The notes under the pieces were generated by a model that was not told the origin of the DNA, did no database searches, and worked only from the letters and a program-made list of their open reading frames with translations. Position numbers and translations under genes: made by a program. A stretch of DNA of 8,839 bases from Betaproteobacteria bacterium (GTDB taxonomy: Bacteria > Pseudomonadota > Gammaproteobacteria > Burkholderiales > SG8-39): NCBI GenBank assembly GCA_947467405.1, contig CANIIN010000083.1, forward strand, positions 1 through 8,839. Reading direction: 5' to 3'. Of the stretch, positions 5,733 to 8,839 are shown piece by piece. Position 1 is the first letter of the stretch. Each line of letters starts with the position of its first letter.

Positions 5733-5827
5733 TCGCGGTCGATGGGGGGAGTTGGCCGCAGCCCTTCGTCATGCGTCCCGGCGTCACCATTCTTCTGCGG
5801 CTCTGCTCATCCCGGAGAATCATTCCC

Positions 5828-6811
5828 ATGACATCGAATTCGAAATTCGCAGTCGGCGTTCTGCTGGCCGCACTGGCCGGCGCGGTTGCGAGCACCACGG
5901 CCCACGCGCAGGCCTACCCCAACAAGCCCATTCGACTGCTGGTTGGTTACGCTGCGGGCGGCCCGGTGGATGTCGGCGCGCGACAGGTAGGCGCCGTCAT
6001 GCAGAAGGATCTCGGCCAATCCATCGTTGTGGACAACCGTCCCGGCGCGGGCGGGGCCATTGCCGGCGAAGCCATCGCGCACGCCACACCCGATGGCTAC
6101 ACGCTGCTGTTTGCCGCCAGCCCCACGCAAACGACCACGCCGCACCTGCTAGGCAAGATGTCCTACGATCCGCGTCGCGACTACACGCCCATCTCGCTCA
6201 TGGTGATCGGCCCGAACGTGCTGATCGTGCGCAGCGATTCCACCATCAAGAGCGTCGCGGAGCTGGTCGCCTGGGCCAAGGCCAATCCCGGCAAGGCCAG
6301 CTTCGGCTCGGCCGGCATCGGCGCATCCAACCATCTCGCCGGCGAACTGCTGGCCAAGCGTTCCGGCGCGCAGTTGCTGCACGTACCCTACAAGGGCAAC
6401 TCGCAGGCCATGACCGGCGTGCTGGGCGGCGAAACCAGCTTCCAGTTCGCCGGCACCACCGATGTCACCGGCCCCATCCGCGGCGGTCGCGCGCGCGGCC
6501 TGGCCGTCACCGCGGCCGAGCGGCTCAAGGTGCTGCCTGATGTGCCCACCATGGCCGAGGCCGGCTTCCCGGACTTCAACGTGTCGGTGTGGCATGGGCT
6601 GGAAGGCCCGCCCGGCCTGCCGCAACCCATCGTTGCGCGCCTGTACGCGGCGGCCCGCACCGCGCTACGCAGCCCGGAACTGCAGAAGTTCTATGGTGAA
6701 AGCGGCTTCGAGATCATCGACGCCAGCGGCGAGGTGCTGGGTGCGCGCGTCAATGCCGAATACGAACAGTGGGGCGACCTGATCAAGGGCCTCAAGCTCA
6801 ACCAGCAGTAA
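5828..6811 (+). CDS. Bug/TctC-family periplasmic solute-binding receptor (receptor 3)
   Basis: The 327-residue product has a signal peptide cleaved after STTAHA (about residue 27), then QAYPNKPIRLL. Family blocks are YAAGG (41-45) with Asp48, GQSIVVDN (63-70), PDGYTL (88-93), YDPRRDYTPIS (113-123), HVPYKG (185-190), VLPDVPTMAEAGFPDF (235-250) and the PGLPQPIVARL segment (262-272). One deviation is LVGYAAGG where most members, including the other two here, have a proline (VPY/APF). Its role is periplasmic capture of an unidentified small carboxylate-like ligand. The start at 5828 follows GGAG (5814-5817) by 10 bases. The frame extension to 5771 would not give a proper signal peptide. It is the first gene of an apparent operon: the crotonase starts 63 bases downstream with no terminator between, and the CoA-transferase follows. 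This suggests that its ligand is the acid that those enzymes activate and metabolise. Confidence 0.94.
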   Translation: MTSNSKFAVGVLLAALAGAVASTTAHAQAYPNKPIRLLVGYAAGGPVDVGARQVGAVMQKDLGQSIVVDNRPGAGGAIAGEAIAHATPDGYTLLFAASPTQTTTPHLLGKMSYDPRRDYTPISLMVIGPNVLIVRSDSTIKSVAELVAWAKANPGKASFGSAGIGASNHLAGELLAKRSGAQLLHVPYKGNSQAMTGVLGGETSFQFAGTTDVTGPIRGGRARGLAVTAAERLKVLPDVPTMAEAGFPDFNVSVWHGLEGPPGLPQPIVARLYAAARTALRSPELQKFYGESGFEIIDASGEVLGARVNAEYEQWGDLIKGLKLNQQ

Positions 6812-6874
6812 GCCGCCGCATCGTTCGCATCATTTTCTGCAGTCGTCCGTAGAGGACACCAAGCCGAGGTCATC

Positions 6875-7648
6875 ATGCAGGATCAGCTACTCGTCGAGAA
6901 ACGCAACCGCGTGCTGTGGATCACCATCAATCGCCCGGAGCGGCGCAACGCGCTGAATCGCGTGGTGCTGGAAGAACTGCACAAGGCGCTGCAGCTGGTG
7001 CACAGCGATGCGGACCTGCTCGCCGCCGTGATCACCGGCGCCGGCGACAAGGCGTTCTGTTCCGGCGCCGACCTCGAACCCGGCGTGACCTTCAAGTGGG
7101 ATTACTCCAAGCCCAATGCGCCGGTGGCCGATCTGTTCCGCCTCATGCGTTTGGCACCCATACCGATGATTGCGCGCATCAACGGCGCGTGCATGGCCGG
7201 TGGCATCGGCCTGGCCGCCGCGTGCCGCATGGCCGTGGCTGCCGACACCGCCATGTTCGGCGTGCCCGAAGTGAAGATCGGCATCTTCGGTCTGCAGGTC
7301 TATGCCGCGCTGCAGCCGCTGGTGCCTGAGCGCCAGCTCTGGGAGTGGTGCATCACCGGCGAACCGTTCACCGCGCAGGTCGCACGCGAAGCCGGCCTGT
7401 TGAACTACGTGGTGCCGCCGGCGGAACTGGACGCCAAGGTGGACTGGCTGCTGTCGCGCATCACCGACAAGTCGCCGGTCGCCATGCGCCGCGGCATCTA
7501 CGCCATGCGCGCCGTGGACAGCATGAACTTCGACCAGGCGCTCTCATACATGGAGTCGCAGGTCAGCACCATTGGCCAGACGGAGGACGCCAAGGAGGGC
7601 GTGGCAGCGTTTGCCGAGAAGCGCAAGCCGGTGTGGAAGGGGCGCTGA
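6875..7648 (+). CDS. Enoyl-CoA hydratase/isomerase (crotonase) family protein
   Basis: The 257-residue product has the usual length and layout of a crotonase: NRPERRNALN (19-28), the CoA/oxyanion-hole segment AFCSGADL (60-67), the second oxyanion loop INGACMAGGIGLAAA (102-116), FGVPEVKIGIF (128-138) and a C-terminal helical part. These enzymes stabilise a CoA-thioester enolate in the cytoplasm, for hydration, isomerisation or C-C cleavage. Aligned by eye to rat mitochondrial enoyl-CoA hydratase, the second catalytic Glu (E164) is kept as Glu132, while the first (E144 in GGGCELA) is Gly112. It therefore may not be a classical two-glutamate hydratase. The start has GAGG (6866-6869) 5 bases upstream. 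It sits between the Bug receptor and a family III CoA-transferase, so its substrate is probably the CoA ester made by that transferase. The exact reaction is unknown. Confidence 0.92.
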   Translation: MQDQLLVEKRNRVLWITINRPERRNALNRVVLEELHKALQLVHSDADLLAAVITGAGDKAFCSGADLEPGVTFKWDYSKPNAPVADLFRLMRLAPIPMIARINGACMAGGIGLAAACRMAVAADTAMFGVPEVKIGIFGLQVYAALQPLVPERQLWEWCITGEPFTAQVAREAGLLNYVVPPAELDAKVDWLLSRITDKSPVAMRRGIYAMRAVDSMNFDQALSYMESQVSTIGQTEDAKEGVAAFAEKRKPVWKGR

Positions 7649-7649
7649 C

Positions 7650-7685
7650 ATGCGCCAAGGCATGAACACAAGGAACAAGGCATGA
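7650..7685 (+). CDS. Possible 11-codon leader ORF coupling crotonase and CoA-transferase translation
   Basis: ATG at 7650 opens a tiny frame, MRQGMNTRNKA, which ends with TGA at 7683-7685. That stop overlaps the ATG (7682-7684) of the CoA-transferase as ATGA. A strong ribosome-binding sequence, GGAAGGGG (7635-7642), lies 7 bases before the ATG, and the crotonase stop codon (7646-7648) is one base away. The arrangement would hand ribosomes from the crotonase through the leader to the CoA-transferase. It could also be chance in a 33-base gap. The peptide itself resembles nothing I know. Confidence 0.25.
   Translation: MRQGMNTRNKA
7656..7685 (+). repeat. Duplicated CAAGGCATGA at the CoA-transferase start
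   Basis: The decamer CAAGGCATGA occurs at 7656-7665 and again at 7676-7685, exactly 20 bases apart. The second copy contains the CoA-transferase start codon. The first presents a second, similarly framed ATG (7662) that belongs to the leader frame. It looks like a small local duplication of the initiation site. Confidence 0.5.
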
Positions 7686-8839
7686 GCGGCGCACTCGACG
7701 GACTGAAGGTGGTTGAGATCGGCACCATGATCGCCGGGCCGTTATGCGCGCAGATCCTCGGCGACCACGGCGCAGAGGTGATCAAGATTGAATCGCCCAT
7801 GGGTGACCCGTCGCGCGACGCACCGCCGATGGTGGCCGGCAACGGCGCCTACTACGCGGCGCTCAATCGTAACAAGTCCACCATCGCACTCGACCTCACT
7901 AAGAAGCCGGCGCAGGACGTGCTGCTGCGCCTGTTGGAGGACGCCGACGTGCTGGTCGAGAACCTCTTGCCCGGCGCGCTGGCGCGCTGGGGCCTGGGTT
8001 ACGACGCTGTGCTTGCGCCGCGTTTTCCGCGCCTCATCTACTGCGGCATTTCCGGGTTCGGCAACGACGGCCCGCTGGGCGGCCGGCCCGGCTACGACGC
8101 CGTGGTGCAGGCCTACTGCGGCTTGATGAGCGTGAACGGCACGCCCGAGTCCGGCATGACGCGCATGGGCATTGCCATGGTCGATGTCACCACCGGCATG
8201 AACGCCGCCATGGGCGTGCTGCTGGCCGTCAATGAGCGCAACCGCTCGGGCCGCGGCCAGGCCGTGGACGTCACGCTGTTCGACAGCGCGCTGGGTTTGC
8301 AGATTCCCTTCGCCTCGAAATACTTCGGCTCCGGCGAAACCGAAAAGCTGCAGGGTAACGGCCATCCCACGCTGGTGCCTTATGACAAGTTTGTCGTGGC
8401 CGATGGCGATCTCTATATCGGCGTGGCCAACGTGGCGCAGTTCCGCCGTCTTGTCGCCGTGCTGGGTCATCCCGAGATTGCCGACGACCCGCGCTTCAAC
8501 ACCAATGAACTCCGCACCGCCAACCGCGAGGCGCTGCACGCCGCCATCAACCCCCTGCTGGCGACATGGAAGGCCGAGGCAATCAGCGAAACACTCATGA
8601 AGGCCAACGTGCCCGCCTCGCCAGTGCACACCGTGCCGCAGGCCTTCGAAGCGCCGCACACCAAACACCGGCACATGCGCGTCGTCCTCGAAGACGGTTA
8701 CCAGGCCATCGGCGTGCCCATCAAGCTCGGCCGCACGCCGGGCAGCGCGCGAACCGTTCCGCATTCCTACGGCGCCGATACCGACCGCGTGCTCGCCGCG
8801 CTTGGCTTCAGCGCGGAAGAAATCGACGCACTGGCGAAA
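7682..8839 (+). CDS. Family III (CaiB/BaiF-type) CoA-transferase, 3' end cut by the window
   Basis: The frame is open for 386 codons to the last base without a stop, so only a short C-terminal tail is missing (the family is usually about 390-410 residues). Typical marks are LDGLKVVEIGTMIAGP near the N-terminus (5-20), LGDHGAEVIKIESP (26-39), NRNKSTIALDL (62-72), ADVLVENLLPG (88-98), a glycine-rich YCGISGFGNDGPLGGRPGYD segment (120-139) and MVDVTTGMNAA (166-176). Asp168 there matches the catalytic aspartate that forms the acyl-anhydride/CoA intermediates in formyl-CoA transferase. C-terminal family marks include NVPASPVHTV and HMRV. The enzyme moves CoA from a donor thioester to a carboxylic acid in the cytoplasm. 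The start follows AAGGA (7670-7674) by 7 bases. It is the third gene after the Bug receptor and crotonase, 33 bases from the latter, and likely activates the acid imported with the receptor's help. Confidence 0.93.
   Translation, partial: MSGALDGLKVVEIGTMIAGPLCAQILGDHGAEVIKIESPMGDPSRDAPPMVAGNGAYYAALNRNKSTIALDLTKKPAQDVLLRLLEDADVLVENLLPGALARWGLGYDAVLAPRFPRLIYCGISGFGNDGPLGGRPGYDAVVQAYCGLMSVNGTPESGMTRMGIAMVDVTTGMNAAMGVLLAVNERNRSGRGQAVDVTLFDSALGLQIPFASKYFGSGETEKLQGNGHPTLVPYDKFVVADGDLYIGVANVAQFRRLVAVLGHPEIADDPRFNTNELRTANREALHAAINPLLATWKAEAISETLMKANVPASPVHTVPQAFEAPHTKHRHMRVVLEDGYQAIGVPIKLGRTPGSARTVPHSYGADTDRVLAALGFSAEEIDALAK

Noticed and set aside
7742..8764. Minus-strand 340-codon frame opposite the CoA-transferase.
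   Set aside because: His/Gly/Ala-rich antisense shadow; the plus strand encodes an uninterrupted CoA-transferase with its catalytic Asp.

Overview
This window is GC-rich, densely coded DNA, most likely from the chromosome of a beta-proteobacterium of the order Burkholderiales (Bordetella/Achromobacter/Variovorax/Polaromonas-like). The main reason is that three separate genes encode periplasmic solute receptors of the Bug (TctC/TTT) family, which is hugely expanded in that group. A CaiB-type CoA-transferase and a crotonase next to one of them, a proteobacterial-type alpha-carbonic anhydrase and a periplasmic dihaem cytochrome c fit the same picture. There are no rRNA or tRNA genes, CRISPR arrays, transposases or phage genes.

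Layout, left to right. (1) Positions 1-360 hold the 3' end of a plus-strand zinc-ribbon protein. (2) A non-coding gap with a perfect 14-bp palindrome leads to a membrane-anchored dihaem cytochrome c (575-1462, +), followed by a GC hairpin. (3) A decayed, frameshifted N-terminal remnant of a short-chain dehydrogenase/reductase lies on the minus strand (about 1564-1789). It is just downstream of Bug receptor 1 (1828-2793, -), which suggests a former receptor-dehydrogenase operon. (4) A non-coding stretch with a stem-loop and a strong hairpin terminator (3118-3143) separates Bug receptor 1 from a secreted alpha-carbonic anhydrase (3170-4252, -) with an unusually long Ala/Lys/Pro-rich linker. (5) The gap 4253-4597 contains a nested, MITE/BIME-like inverted repeat (4412-4582) that encloses the terminator of Bug receptor 2 (4598-5578, -). 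(6) A 249-bp divergent promoter region separates Bug receptor 2 from a plus-strand gene set: Bug receptor 3 (5828-6811), a crotonase/enoyl-CoA hydratase family protein (6875-7648) and a family III CoA-transferase (7682 to the window edge, nearly complete).

The most coherent functional unit is 5828-8839. Its receptor could capture a carboxylic acid in the periplasm, the CoA-transferase could activate it to a CoA thioester, and the crotonase could carry out a hydration or related step. The substrate cannot be read from the sequence. None of the three receptors has a neighbouring TctA/TctB membrane component in this window, so all look like 'orphan' receptors here. I see no clearly new multi-gene system. 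The items most worth a second look are the receptor-crotonase-CoA-transferase operon with its non-canonical active site, the nested repeat with an embedded terminator, the dehydrogenase remnant, and an 11-codon leader ORF that overlaps the CoA-transferase start codon.
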